7,037 nucleotides of DNA from an uncultured Elusimicrobiales bacterium (GTDB lineage Bacteria > Elusimicrobiota > Elusimicrobia > Elusimicrobiales > Elusimicrobiaceae), in NCBI GenBank assembly GCA_934644855.1, contig CAKUDJ010000038.1:1-7037 (forward strand). Direction: 5' to 3'. Both the position numbers and the translations under genes were made by a program. Position 1 is the stretch's first letter. Each line of letters opens with the position of its first letter. Of this stretch, positions 1 through 5,612 are shown one piece after another. The notes under the pieces are model-generated. The model was given only the letters and a program-made list of their open reading frames with translations. It ran no database searches and was not told the DNA's origin.

Positions 1-34
1 TGGCCGGGGCGTGTTGGATAAGGGGCGGCGTGCG

Positions 35-1072
35 CTATAAAATCATCATACTGTCGCCAAACGAGTAGAAACGGTATTTCTTTTCCACCGCTTGCAGGTA
101 GGCTTCGTAAATAAAGTCTTCCCCGGCAAAAGCGCTGGTCATGCACAGGGGGGTGGAATCCGGGAAGTGGAAGTTGGTAATCAGGCAATCAATGGCCTTA
201 AACTTGTATCCGGGGTAAATAAACAAATCCGTCCATTTCTTGCCGGCGGATGTGTGGCGGTTTTCGTCCGTAAAACTTTCCAGGGTGCGGGTGCTGGTGG
301 TGCCGACGGAAAAAACCCGCTTGCCTTGGGCGTGGGTGGCGTTTACCATTTCGGCCGTTTCGGGCGAAATTTCGCCCAGTTCCGCTAACATATGGTGCTG
401 TTGCGGCTCCCCGCGCAAAGGCTTAAATGTGCCCCAACCCACATGCAACGTAATGTAAGCGATATTTACGCCTTTATCTTTCAGCTTTTGCAACAGCTCC
501 GGCGTAAAGTGGAAACCCGCCGTCGGCGCGGCAATAGAGCCGTTGTATTTGGCATAAATGGTTTGGTAGCGTTCTTTATCGGTAGCAATACTGGGGGAAA
601 GGCCGCTGTGTTTGCGGGCTTTTTCTATGTATTGCGGCAAGGGCATTAGGCCGTGTGCGTTGCAAAAGGGCATCAGGTCATCCGTATTAAACTCCAAAAC
701 GGCCTCGTTATTTTCCGTTTTGCCCAACACTTTAGCCAGTAAGCCGTCGCCAAAATCCAATGTAATCCCCTCTTTATAATCCCGCGTGAGTACCGCCCAG
801 GTGCGGCTGTTTACCGTCGGGCGCACGAGCAATACTTCCACTTTTCCCCCGGTGGGTTTGTGCGCAAATAATTTGGCGGGGAACACTTTGGTATTGTTAA
901 TCACCAAAGTATCGCCGGGGTTTAGGTATTCGTGCATATCGCGGAAAATGCGGTGTTCAATGGTGTGCGTATCGCGGTGGAGCACCATTTGGCGCGCGGA
1001 ATCCCGCGGGGTGGCGGGTTGTTTTGCAATAAGCGGGTCTAAATCTAATTTTTTGAAGCGTTCAAATGCCAT
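35..1072 (-). CDS. queA: S-adenosylmethionine:tRNA ribosyltransferase-isomerase (QueA)
   Basis: A complete 345-residue protein, the usual length for QueA. The enzyme transfers and isomerises the ribosyl part of S-adenosylmethionine onto 7-aminomethyl-7-deazaguanine at the wobble base of GUN-anticodon tRNAs, giving epoxyqueuosine. It acts in the cytoplasm. Family landmarks run in order: an N-terminal segment with PRDSARQMVL, GDTLVINNTKVFPAKL, RYQTIYA followed by GSIAAPTAGFHFT, ITLHVGWGTFKPL, TSTRTLES, LITNFHFPDSTPLCM and a C-terminal YRFYSFGDSMMIL. The ATG lies one base after the stop of the SpoIID-like gene (TAA-C-ATG). A Shine-Dalgarno AAAGGA sits 8 nt upstream inside that gene's 3' end, so the start is firm and translation is probably coupled. 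The stop is TAG. The usual partner tgt is not visible; only 34 bases remain beyond the stop. Confidence 0.97.
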   Translation of the reverse strand: MAFERFKKLDLDPLIAKQPATPRDSARQMVLHRDTHTIEHRIFRDMHEYLNPGDTLVINNTKVFPAKLFAHKPTGGKVEVLLVRPTVNSRTWAVLTRDYKEGITLDFGDGLLAKVLGKTENNEAVLEFNTDDLMPFCNAHGLMPLPQYIEKARKHSGLSPSIATDKERYQTIYAKYNGSIAAPTAGFHFTPELLQKLKDKGVNIAYITLHVGWGTFKPLRGEPQQHHMLAELGEISPETAEMVNATHAQGKRVFSVGTTSTRTLESFTDENRHTSAGKKWTDLFIYPGYKFKAIDCLITNFHFPDSTPLCMTSAFAGEDFIYEAYLQAVEKKYRFYSFGDSMMIL

Positions 1073-1073
1073 G

Positions 1074-2270
1074 TTAATCTTCCTTTAGCGGGGTAAGTTG
1101 GGCCCCGGGGTAATATTTTTTCAAAATCTGTTTATAGTTTTTGCCGTCTTTGGCCATGCCGTAGGCGCCGTCTTGGCACATACCCACGCCGTGCCCGCTG
1201 CCGCGCCCCTTAAAAAGCACGTCTTTTTTGCGCACGGAAATTTTGTTTATTTTGCAACTTTTTAGCCCGGTGGCGGCGCGGAATTTGCCGCACGCCACAT
1301 TTTTGGAGCCTTTGGCCGTTTTAACCGTTAAATTGGTGGCGCGGCCGGTGCCTGTTTTGCGGGAAACGGACACCGCTTTTAATTTGCCCGCCAGGCCGAT
1401 AGAGGCGGCGTACGCTTCCGCCTTGGCACGGGGAACCGTCATCTGCCAGGCATAGTTTTTGGAGTGCTTGTCATAACCGCATTTGGCGCCGGAAAGCGGC
1501 TTAATGGCGGCGGAGCCGGGGTTCCAACTGGTGACGCTGTCCGTCGCGCCGCCGCAGTTGCCATGATAATAGGTGTAAAAAAGTTTATTTTGGTACGTTA
1601 AAATTTGGCCTTGGGTGGCCTGCACCGCTTTTTGCACAGACGGATATTTTTTGCCGGAGCCTTTATACATTTGGCTGCGGACGTCGCTATATAAATCAAA
1701 ATAGCGTTTGCCGGTGGTTTCCATGCTTTTTAGGGTATAGGTGCGGGCGGCTACCGCTTGCGCTTTGAGGGCTTCCGGCGGCCAGGTGTGGCTCATTTCA
1801 TACGGTAAAACGCCGATTAAATATTCTTCCAACGGCGCATATTCCACGATGTGAAAGGCGTTGCCGTCCGGCACAATCCGCACGCGCCCCGTAAAAGAAT
1901 TTCCGTTAAAAGTAAGCGGGCTCCCGGCGGCAGGCTCCAAAATAACGGCTTGCGCGCTTTGCAAGGTGCCGGCTTGAATTTTGCCCGCGCCTAATGCCTG
2001 TACCGCAAAACTGCCCGCGTGGGAAAGTTTGAATTTTTGCGTGCGGTCTTGCGTGTAAATATACACCCGCCCTGTATTTTTGAAAGTGGCTTTGCGTTGT
2101 TTTTCGGCCAGTAAAACGCGCACAACGGGGCCTTTGTGCGGTTCTTCGGCGGCCCCGGCAACAGAGCCCAACGCCCCGCCCGCGCGCGTATAACGCATGG
2201 ACGGCGCGGCACAGGCTCCCGCCAGTAAAGTGCTTGCTAAAACGAACAATAGCAACGCGCGGTTTTTCAT
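1074..2270 (-). CDS. Exported SpoIID/LytB-domain protein, probable peptidoglycan lytic transglycosylase
   Basis: About 398 residues from the chosen ATG. Residues 5-19 are a hydrophobic signal segment after MKNR, followed by AGACAAPS. Cleavage by signal peptidase I after ACA is plausible; the Cys at 20 does not make a good lipobox. The SpoIID domain follows: EYLIGVLPYEM (149-159), whose Glu158 matches the catalytic glutamate of SpoIID, then EALKAQAVAARTY (166-178), MYKG (201-204), YYHGNCGGAT (234-243) and the C-terminal GRGSGHGVGMCQDGAYG (355-371) ending in YYPG. SpoIID proteins cleave glycan strands lacking stem peptides. A GTG at 2288 would add six residues and overlap ruvB by 17 nt. I prefer the ATG at 2270 because it starts the signal peptide cleanly, one base after the ruvB stop. 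Many non-sporulating bacteria carry such proteins, so a sporulation role is not implied. His236, Cys239 and Cys264 could be metal ligands (inference). Confidence 0.9.
   Translation of the reverse strand: MKNRALLLFVLASTLLAGACAAPSMRYTRAGGALGSVAGAAEEPHKGPVVRVLLAEKQRKATFKNTGRVYIYTQDRTQKFKLSHAGSFAVQALGAGKIQAGTLQSAQAVILEPAAGSPLTFNGNSFTGRVRIVPDGNAFHIVEYAPLEEYLIGVLPYEMSHTWPPEALKAQAVAARTYTLKSMETTGKRYFDLYSDVRSQMYKGSGKKYPSVQKAVQATQGQILTYQNKLFYTYYHGNCGGATDSVTSWNPGSAAIKPLSGAKCGYDKHSKNYAWQMTVPRAKAEAYAASIGLAGKLKAVSVSRKTGTGRATNLTVKTAKGSKNVACGKFRAATGLKSCKINKISVRKKDVLFKGRGSGHGVGMCQDGAYGMAKDGKNYKQILKKYYPGAQLTPLKED
1081..1086 (-). promoter_or_regulatory. Ribosome binding site of queA
   Basis: On the minus strand AAAGGA is followed by 8 nt and then the queA ATG. 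It lies within the last codons of the upstream SpoIID-like gene. It supports the ATG at 1072 and independent or coupled initiation there. Confidence 0.75.
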
Positions 2271-2271
2271 A

Positions 2272-3294
2272 TTAAAACAGTAAATCACCCGACGGTTTAC
2301 GCCCTAAATGCGCATAGGCTTTGGGGGTGGCAATCCGCCCGCGCGGGGTGCGCGCAATAAACCCGGCTTTAATCAAATAGGGCTCAATGGCATCCGTCAG
2401 CGTGTCAATGGATTCGGAAACGGCAATCGCCAAATTTTCCACCCCCACAGGCCCGCCGGAAAAGCGGTCTATCAGGGCTTCCAAAATGCGCTTATCCACG
2501 CTGTCTAACCCCTCGCAATCAATATCCAGGGAATCCATAGCCAGTTTGGCAATATCGTGCGTGATAACGCCTTGCCCTTTCACTTGGGCAAAGTCCCGCG
2601 CGCGGCGCAACAGGCGGTTGGCAATACGCGGGGTGCCGCGGGAGCGCTGGGCCAGTTCCGTTAGTCCCGCGCGGTCGGCCGCTATGTTTAACAGGCGGGC
2701 GGAGCGGGCCAGAATATCCGTAATTTCGGGGATTTCATAAAACCCTAAATTAAACACAATGCCAAAGCGGTCCCGCAGCGGGCCGGTAAGGAGCCCAGAG
2801 CGCGTGGTGGCCCCCACCAACGTAAATTTGGGTACAGCCAGTTTTAAGGTGGTGGAGCCGGCGCCTTTGCCAGTGTTAATAAAAAAGGTAAAGTCTTCCA
2901 TGGCCGGGTAAAGGGCTTCTTCCACCGCCGGGTTTAGGCGGTGGATTTCGTCAATAAATAAAATATCGCCGTCGGAAAGTTCCGTGGTGAGCATGGCGGC
3001 CAAATCCCCGGGGCGGGCCAACACCGGGCCGGAAGTCACTTTGATATTAACGCCCATTTCTTTAGCTAAAATGTTGGCCAGCGTGGTTTTGCCCAGGCCG
3101 GGCGGCGCGTAAAAAAGGCAGTGGTCCAGCGCCTCCCCGCGGGAGCGGGCGGCCTCTATAAAAACGCGCAGGTTGGATTTCAGTTTGTCCTGGCCGACGA
3201 ATTCGTCCAAAGAGGCCGGGCGCAGGGCCGCTTCCAACCCGCCGGATTCTTCGCTTAATTGTTTTACATCTAAAATATCGTTTTGGTTGCTCAT
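2272..3294 (-). CDS. ruvB: Holliday junction branch-migration ATPase RuvB
   Basis: A complete 340-residue AAA+ motor, normal in length. RuvB forms hexameric rings that pump DNA through the RuvA-bound Holliday junction. Visible parts are: N-terminal [12 protein letters not shown] (24-35), Walker [10 protein letters not shown] (63-71), Walker [10 protein letters not shown] (112-120), sensor 1 ATTRSG (162-167), and the arginine finger in GPLRDRFG (171-178, Arg174, the same number as in the E. coli protein). The C-terminal winged-helix part includes [10 protein letters not shown] and ends in [18 protein letters not shown]. The start overlaps the ruvA stop as ATGA (3291-3294). No Shine-Dalgarno is visible before it, only an A-run, so translation is probably coupled to ruvA. 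The TAA stop is one base before the next gene's ATG. Confidence 0.98.
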   Translation of the reverse strand: MSNQNDILDVKQLSEESGGLEAALRPASLDEFVGQDKLKSNLRVFIEAARSRGEALDHCLFYAPPGLGKTTLANILAKEMGVNIKVTSGPVLARPGDLAAMLTTELSDGDILFIDEIHRLNPAVEEALYPAMEDFTFFINTGKGAGSTTLKLAVPKFTLVGATTRSGLLTGPLRDRFGIVFNLGFYEIPEITDILARSARLLNIAADRAGLTELAQRSRGTPRIANRLLRRARDFAQVKGQGVITHDIAKLAMDSLDIDCEGLDSVDKRILEALIDRFSGGPVGVENLAIAVSESIDTLTDAIEPYLIKAGFIARTPRGRIATPKAYAHLGRKPSGDLLF

Positions 3295-3902
3295 TTTTTC
3301 AGTACGCGCAGGGCTTCTTTAATGATGTCTTCCAACTTGCCGTTGGGATTAATTCCCTCGGCGTGGAGTTTTTCCATGGCGCGGCGGGCTTCGGCGGCGG
3401 AATAGCCTAGGGCGGTTAAGGCTTCCAGTACACCGCTTAAATAGGGGGCTTCGTCCACCACTTTAATTTTGCTTTCGCCTTGCACGGAAACTGCATCCAT
3501 TTTATCTTTTAAGGAGGCAATTAGTTTTTCGGCCGTTTTGGCGGTAAAACCAAAAATGCCGGTTAAAATTTTAGGGTCGCGCGAGGTAATGGCTTTGTGG
3601 AAATCGGCCACGCTGCGCAGGGCTTTGTTCAAAAATTCCAAGGCTTTTTTAGCCCCTGTATTGGGGATAGACGTTTTGAACAGGAGCCAGAGGGCTTTGT
3701 CTTCTTTAGATAAAAAGCCGTATAAAACGGGACCGTCAAATTGGGAGAAAGACTCCGCTATATATAAGGAAAGCTCTTTCCCGGCTTCAATTTCCAACGC
3801 GGAAGAATGGGCCAGGTTTACTTCATACCCAATGCCGCCGCATAAAATCAGCACGCTGTCTTCGCGTACTTCCAACACTTCGCCTCTTAAATACCCTATC
3901 AT
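3291..3902 (-). CDS. ruvA: Holliday junction DNA-binding protein RuvA (divergent HhH motifs)
   Basis: 203 residues, the usual RuvA length. RuvA tetramers hold the four-way junction open and load RuvB. Domain I (OB fold) begins with the typical MIGYLRG and has GGIGYEV (22-28) and LYGF (60-63). Domain II (about 65-140) should hold two helix-hairpin-helix motifs. Domain III (about 152-203) has [21 protein letters not shown], the RuvB-contacting fold. Oddities: the first hairpin reads SIPNTGAK (78-85) where the family has a GVGPK-like sequence; the second reads GFTAKTAE (118-125) for GIGKKTAE. The acidic pin keeps Asp56, but Phe replaces the Glu at 55. The ATG is fixed by MIGYLRG; upstream there is only a weak GGA. 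A -10-like element ends 6 nt before the ATG, so the transcript starting there could be leaderless. Confidence 0.95.
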   Translation of the reverse strand: MIGYLRGEVLEVREDSVLILCGGIGYEVNLAHSSALEIEAGKELSLYIAESFSQFDGPVLYGFLSKEDKALWLLFKTSIPNTGAKKALEFLNKALRSVADFHKAITSRDPKILTGIFGFTAKTAEKLIASLKDKMDAVSVQGESKIKVVDEAPYLSGVLEALTALGYSAAEARRAMEKLHAEGINPNGKLEDIIKEALRVLKK

Positions 3903-3908
3903 AATTCC

Positions 3909-3917
3909 ATTTTAGCA
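3909..3917 (-). promoter_or_regulatory. Putative extended -10 promoter immediately before ruvA
   Basis: The minus strand reads TGC-TAAAAT, then the six bases GGAATT, then the ruvA ATG at 3902. The hexamer TAAAAT differs from TATAAT at one position and carries the TGN extension; no good -35 is visible. A start 6-7 nt downstream would fall on the ATG itself. The site lies in the 47-nt gap after ruvC (3903-3949), the longest gap in the gene series and one without an obvious terminator hairpin. This is inferred from sequence only. Confidence 0.45.
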
Positions 3918-3949
3918 TATTGGGGGAAAAGGCGTTAGGTGCGGGAAAA

Positions 3950-4516
3950 TTATTTCTTTTTGATTTGTGCTTCGCGGGCGGCTTTCAGTTTGGCAAGGAA
4001 GGCCGCCTTTACATTGAGCATATTGTTCAGCGGGGCGGTTTTTAAGTGGCAAATAGCAATCGCCACGGCATCGGCGGTGTCGTCGGGCGACGGCGCTTTA
4101 TCCAAATTCAGCGTCAGCTGTACCATACGCTGCACTTGTTTTTTGTCCGCGGTGCCGGTGCCGCAAATGAGCATTTTTACGCGCTTGGGGGGATAAAACG
4201 TAATGTTTTTCCCGGCCAGTTGGCAGGCCAGGATAATAACGCCGCGCGTCATAACCGTATGGGCCATGGTGGTGGCGCGTTTGAGAAAAAAATTCTGCTC
4301 CATAGCCACTTGGTCCGGCTGATAGGTTTGCAGAATTTTTTGTAATTCCCGGAAAATATATTCAAGCCGCGCGGGCAACTCCTGCTCCGCCCCCGTATGT
4401 ATCAACCCGCACGCCTGTAAAGACAACGCGGACCGGGCGTTTCTTGTCAGAATCGCCCAGCCCGTTCTGTCTAAACCAGGGTCTATACCTAAAACGGTGG
4501 TCGTCAGAGGAGTCAA
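3950..4516 (-). CDS. ruvC: Crossover junction endodeoxyribonuclease RuvC
   Basis: 188 residues with a TTG start. RuvC is the metal-dependent dimeric nuclease that cuts Holliday junctions symmetrically, using an RNase H-like fold. Four acidic catalytic residues are present: Asp12 in LGIDPGLDRTGWAI, Glu73 in MEQNFFLKRA, and Asp146 and Asp149 in PDDTADAVAIAICH. Phe76 aligns with the E. coli Phe69 that probes the junction. GTADKKQVQRMV (121-132) matches the conserved DNA-binding segment. A basic tail of about 28 residues ends in KKK. The TTG is 7 nt after the yebC stop, with GAGG 4 nt before it. No other start codon exists in frame between the yebC stop region and the first motif, apart from an unlikely CTG at codon 4. 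It is probably cotranscribed with yebC. Confidence 0.95.
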   Translation of the reverse strand: MTPLTTTVLGIDPGLDRTGWAILTRNARSALSLQACGLIHTGAEQELPARLEYIFRELQKILQTYQPDQVAMEQNFFLKRATTMAHTVMTRGVIILACQLAGKNITFYPPKRVKMLICGTGTADKKQVQRMVQLTLNLDKAPSPDDTADAVAIAICHLKTAPLNNMLNVKAAFLAKLKAAREAQIKKK

Positions 4517-4523
4517 GCGGCCT

Positions 4524-5285
4524 CTATTTGTCTTCCAGTTTGGCTAAAACAGCTTCGTCAATGCTGGAGTTATCGTATACGTTTTTGGTGTCGTCGTGGT
4601 CGTCCAAGGCTTCCAGCATTTTCATCAAGGTTTCGGCGGTGTGTTCGTCGGTAATGCTGACCTCGGTGTCCGGAATCATGGATAAATCGGCCGATTCGGG
4701 CGTAATGCCTTTGGCTTCAATGGCTTTTTTAACGGCATCAATGGCGGCCATATCGGGCGCGGTAAGCACTTCGTACACGTCACCCGCGGTGCGCACGTCT
4801 TCGGCGCCGGCTTCCAGGGCTAAATTCATCAGGTCGTCTTCGCCGATGTCTTCTTTTTTAACCACAATTAAGCCTTTGCTCTTAAACATATAAGATACGC
4901 ATCCGGCCGTACCCGTGTTGCCGCCGTGGCTGGTGAAAATTTTGCGGATTTCGGAAAACGTGCGGTTTTTGTTGTCCGTGGTGCATTCCACAATCACCGC
5001 CACGGAACCGGGACCGTAGCCTTCGTAAGTGATTTCTTCGTAAGAAACACCGGGCAGTTGGCCGGTACCTTTCATAATGGCGCGTTTGACGTTATCAAAC
5101 GGCATATTGGCGGCGCGGGCATCATCCACCGCTTTGCGCAAGCGGGGGTTTTGGTCCGGGTTGCCGCCGCTCATTTTGGCGGCGATGGTGATTTCTCTTA
5201 AAATTTTAGTAAATACTTTGCCTTTTTTGGCGTCTACGAGGGCTTTTTTGTGTTTAATACCAGCCCAGTGTGAATGTCCACCCAT
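4524..5285 (-). CDS. yebC: YebC/TACO1-family translation factor or transcriptional regulator
   Basis: A complete 253-residue protein of typical length. The N terminus MGGHSHWAGIKHKKALVDAK and then GKVFTKILREI, NPRLRKAVDDARAANMP and the acidic C-terminal part (LEALDDHDDTKNVYDN) are diagnostic. Members were described as DNA-binding regulators, and more recently as ribosome-associated factors that help synthesis of difficult stretches such as polyproline; the sequence does not say which applies here. It begins the minus-strand gene series and is followed closely by ruvC, a common arrangement in bacteria. The ATG has a good Shine-Dalgarno (AAGGAG, 7 nt away) and a promoter-like element about 35 nt upstream. 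The stop is TAG. Confidence 0.96.
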   Translation of the reverse strand: MGGHSHWAGIKHKKALVDAKKGKVFTKILREITIAAKMSGGNPDQNPRLRKAVDDARAANMPFDNVKRAIMKGTGQLPGVSYEEITYEGYGPGSVAVIVECTTDNKNRTFSEIRKIFTSHGGNTGTAGCVSYMFKSKGLIVVKKEDIGEDDLMNLALEAGAEDVRTAGDVYEVLTAPDMAAIDAVKKAIEAKGITPESADLSMIPDTEVSITDEHTAETLMKMLEALDDHDDTKNVYDNSSIDEAVLAKLEDK

Positions 5286-5292
5286 AGGTATA

Positions 5293-5298
5293 CTCCTT
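5293..5298 (-). promoter_or_regulatory. Ribosome binding site of yebC
   Basis: The minus strand reads AAGGAG, then seven bases, then the ATG at 5285. It is a strong, conventionally spaced site. It shows that this genome does use Shine-Dalgarno initiation, which makes the starts lacking one more notable. Confidence 0.85.
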
Positions 5299-5319
5299 AC
5301 TGCAAATTAAGATACCTTT

Positions 5320-5328
5320 ATTCTAGCA
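5320..5328 (-). promoter_or_regulatory. Putative extended -10 promoter of the yebC-ruv series
   Basis: The minus strand reads TGC-TAGAAT, one mismatch from TATAAT with the TGN extension. Initiation about 7 nt downstream, near 5313, would give a leader of roughly 28 nt containing the yebC Shine-Dalgarno. No convincing -35 box is visible. The element stands back to back with the tRNA promoter in the divergent intergenic region. Confidence 0.6.
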
Positions 5329-5385
5329 AATTTTAGGAGCGCCGGAGTAGAGGGCCTTGTTAAGCCTGTGGGCGCGCTTAAAAAT

Positions 5386-5394
5386 TGGTACAAT
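5386..5394 (+). promoter_or_regulatory. Putative extended -10 promoter of the tRNA-Arg gene
   Basis: TGG-TACAAT on the plus strand, one mismatch from TATAAT and preceded by the TGN extension. It ends 9 nt before the first tRNA base, so transcription would start about 2-3 nt ahead of the mature 5' end. No clear -35 lies 16-18 nt upstream; a TTGTTA at 5357-5362 is too distant. Confidence 0.6.
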
Positions 5395-5403
5395 AAAAAA
5401 CAC

Positions 5404-5476
5404 GCCCCGTTAGCTCAACTGGATAGAGTACCGGTCTTCGGAACCGGTGGTATGGGTTCAAATCCCATGCGGGGCA
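5404..5476 (+). tRNA. tRNA-Arg, anticodon UCG
   Basis: A full 73-nt cloverleaf without the CCA end. The acceptor GCCCCGT (5404-5410) pairs with GCGGGGC (5469-5475), with one G-U pair. The D arm is GCTC with GAGT. The anticodon stem CCGGT (5431-5435) pairs with ACCGG (5443-5447) around the loop CTTCGGA, giving anticodon TCG at 5438-5440. The variable loop is short (4 nt). The T arm ATGGG/CCCAT encloses TTCAAAT. The discriminator is A5476 and the next bases are GAG, so CCA must be added after transcription. U at position 33 and G at position 37 are as expected for CNN-reading tRNAs. It decodes CGA and, by wobble, possibly CGG. Confidence 0.96.
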
Positions 5477-5484
5477 GAGTTTTT

Positions 5485-5515
5485 GCGGGCCGGGCGGCGT
5501 ATTTGCCCGGCCTGT
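5485..5515 (+). other. Strong GC-rich hairpin just downstream of the tRNA
   Basis: GGCCGGGC (5488-5495) pairs perfectly with GCCCGGCC (5505-5512) around a 9-nt loop; three further outer pairs (two G-U, one C-G) extend the stem to 11 bp. The sequence after it is ATTCTTAC, without a proper T-run, so it is not a classical terminator. It could block 3' exonucleases or position tRNA 3' processing (inference). Confidence 0.6.
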
Positions 5516-5524
5516 ATTCTTACG

Positions 5525-5570
5525 ACGGGTACCCGGCACCCGGGGGTGCCTTTTTTGGGTTAGAACCCGT
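5525..5570. repeat. Nested inverted repeat enclosing the terminator
   Basis: ACGGGT (5525-5530) is the exact inverse complement of ACCCGT (5565-5570). Inside it, ACCC (5531-5534) can pair with GGGT (5557-5560), and the terminator stem lies innermost. A 16-bp stem interrupted by the T6 bulge and a TAGA bulge is possible. Alternatively GGGT-TAGA-ACCC (5557-5568) makes a small second hairpin followed by GTTTTTAT. These pairings compete with one another. Confidence 0.5.
5535..5556 (+). terminator. Rho-independent terminator of the tRNA transcript
   Basis: GGCACC (5535-5540) and GGTGCC (5545-5550) form a 6-bp GC-rich stem with a CGGG loop, followed directly by six T residues (5551-5556). It is well placed to end the tRNA transcript before the CpXC gene. 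That implies the downstream genes have their own promoter, or depend on readthrough. Confidence 0.8.
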
Positions 5571-5597
5571 TTTTATATTACAGAAGGAGTCCATTTT

Positions 5598-5606
5598 TGG
5601 TATAAA
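5598..5606 (+). promoter_or_regulatory. Putative extended -10 promoter of the CpXC gene
   Basis: TGG-TATAAA, one mismatch from TATAAT with the TGN extension. An ATTACA at 5577-5582, 18 nt upstream, could be a weak -35. The hexamer ends exactly 6 nt before the ATG at 5613, so a start at the normal distance gives a transcript with virtually no leader. Confidence 0.5.
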
Positions 5607-5612
5607 AGTGTT

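Noticed and set aside
1..40. Short plus-strand open frame ending in TAA at 38-40, possibly the tail of a convergent gene, or the start of a gene such as tgt on the minus strand.
   Set aside because: Only about a dozen codons are visible (GRGVLDKGRRAL), with no recognisable motif; nothing can be supported from 34 free bases, and no terminator hairpin is seen there.
3469..3915. 148-codon open frame on the plus strand opposite ruvA.
   Set aside because: It is an antisense shadow of a gene with full-length family matches; it has no ribosome binding site and a composition typical of reverse-complement coding sequence.
4444..4893. 149-codon plus-strand open frame opposite yebC and the start of ruvC, rich in Ser.
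   Set aside because: Antisense shadow; the Ser-rich composition reflects the reverse complement of Glu- and Ala-rich coding sequence.
5338..5375. Short inverted repeat GCGCC / GGCGC and the CTTGTTAAG half-palindrome between the divergent promoters, considered as an operator.
   Set aside because: Arms of only 3-5 bases are expected by chance at this composition; no second copy was found.
5526..5535. Perfect 10-bp palindrome CGGGTACCCG.
   Set aside because: It has no loop of its own and is part of the larger nested inverted repeat; taken alone it is too short to call a binding site.
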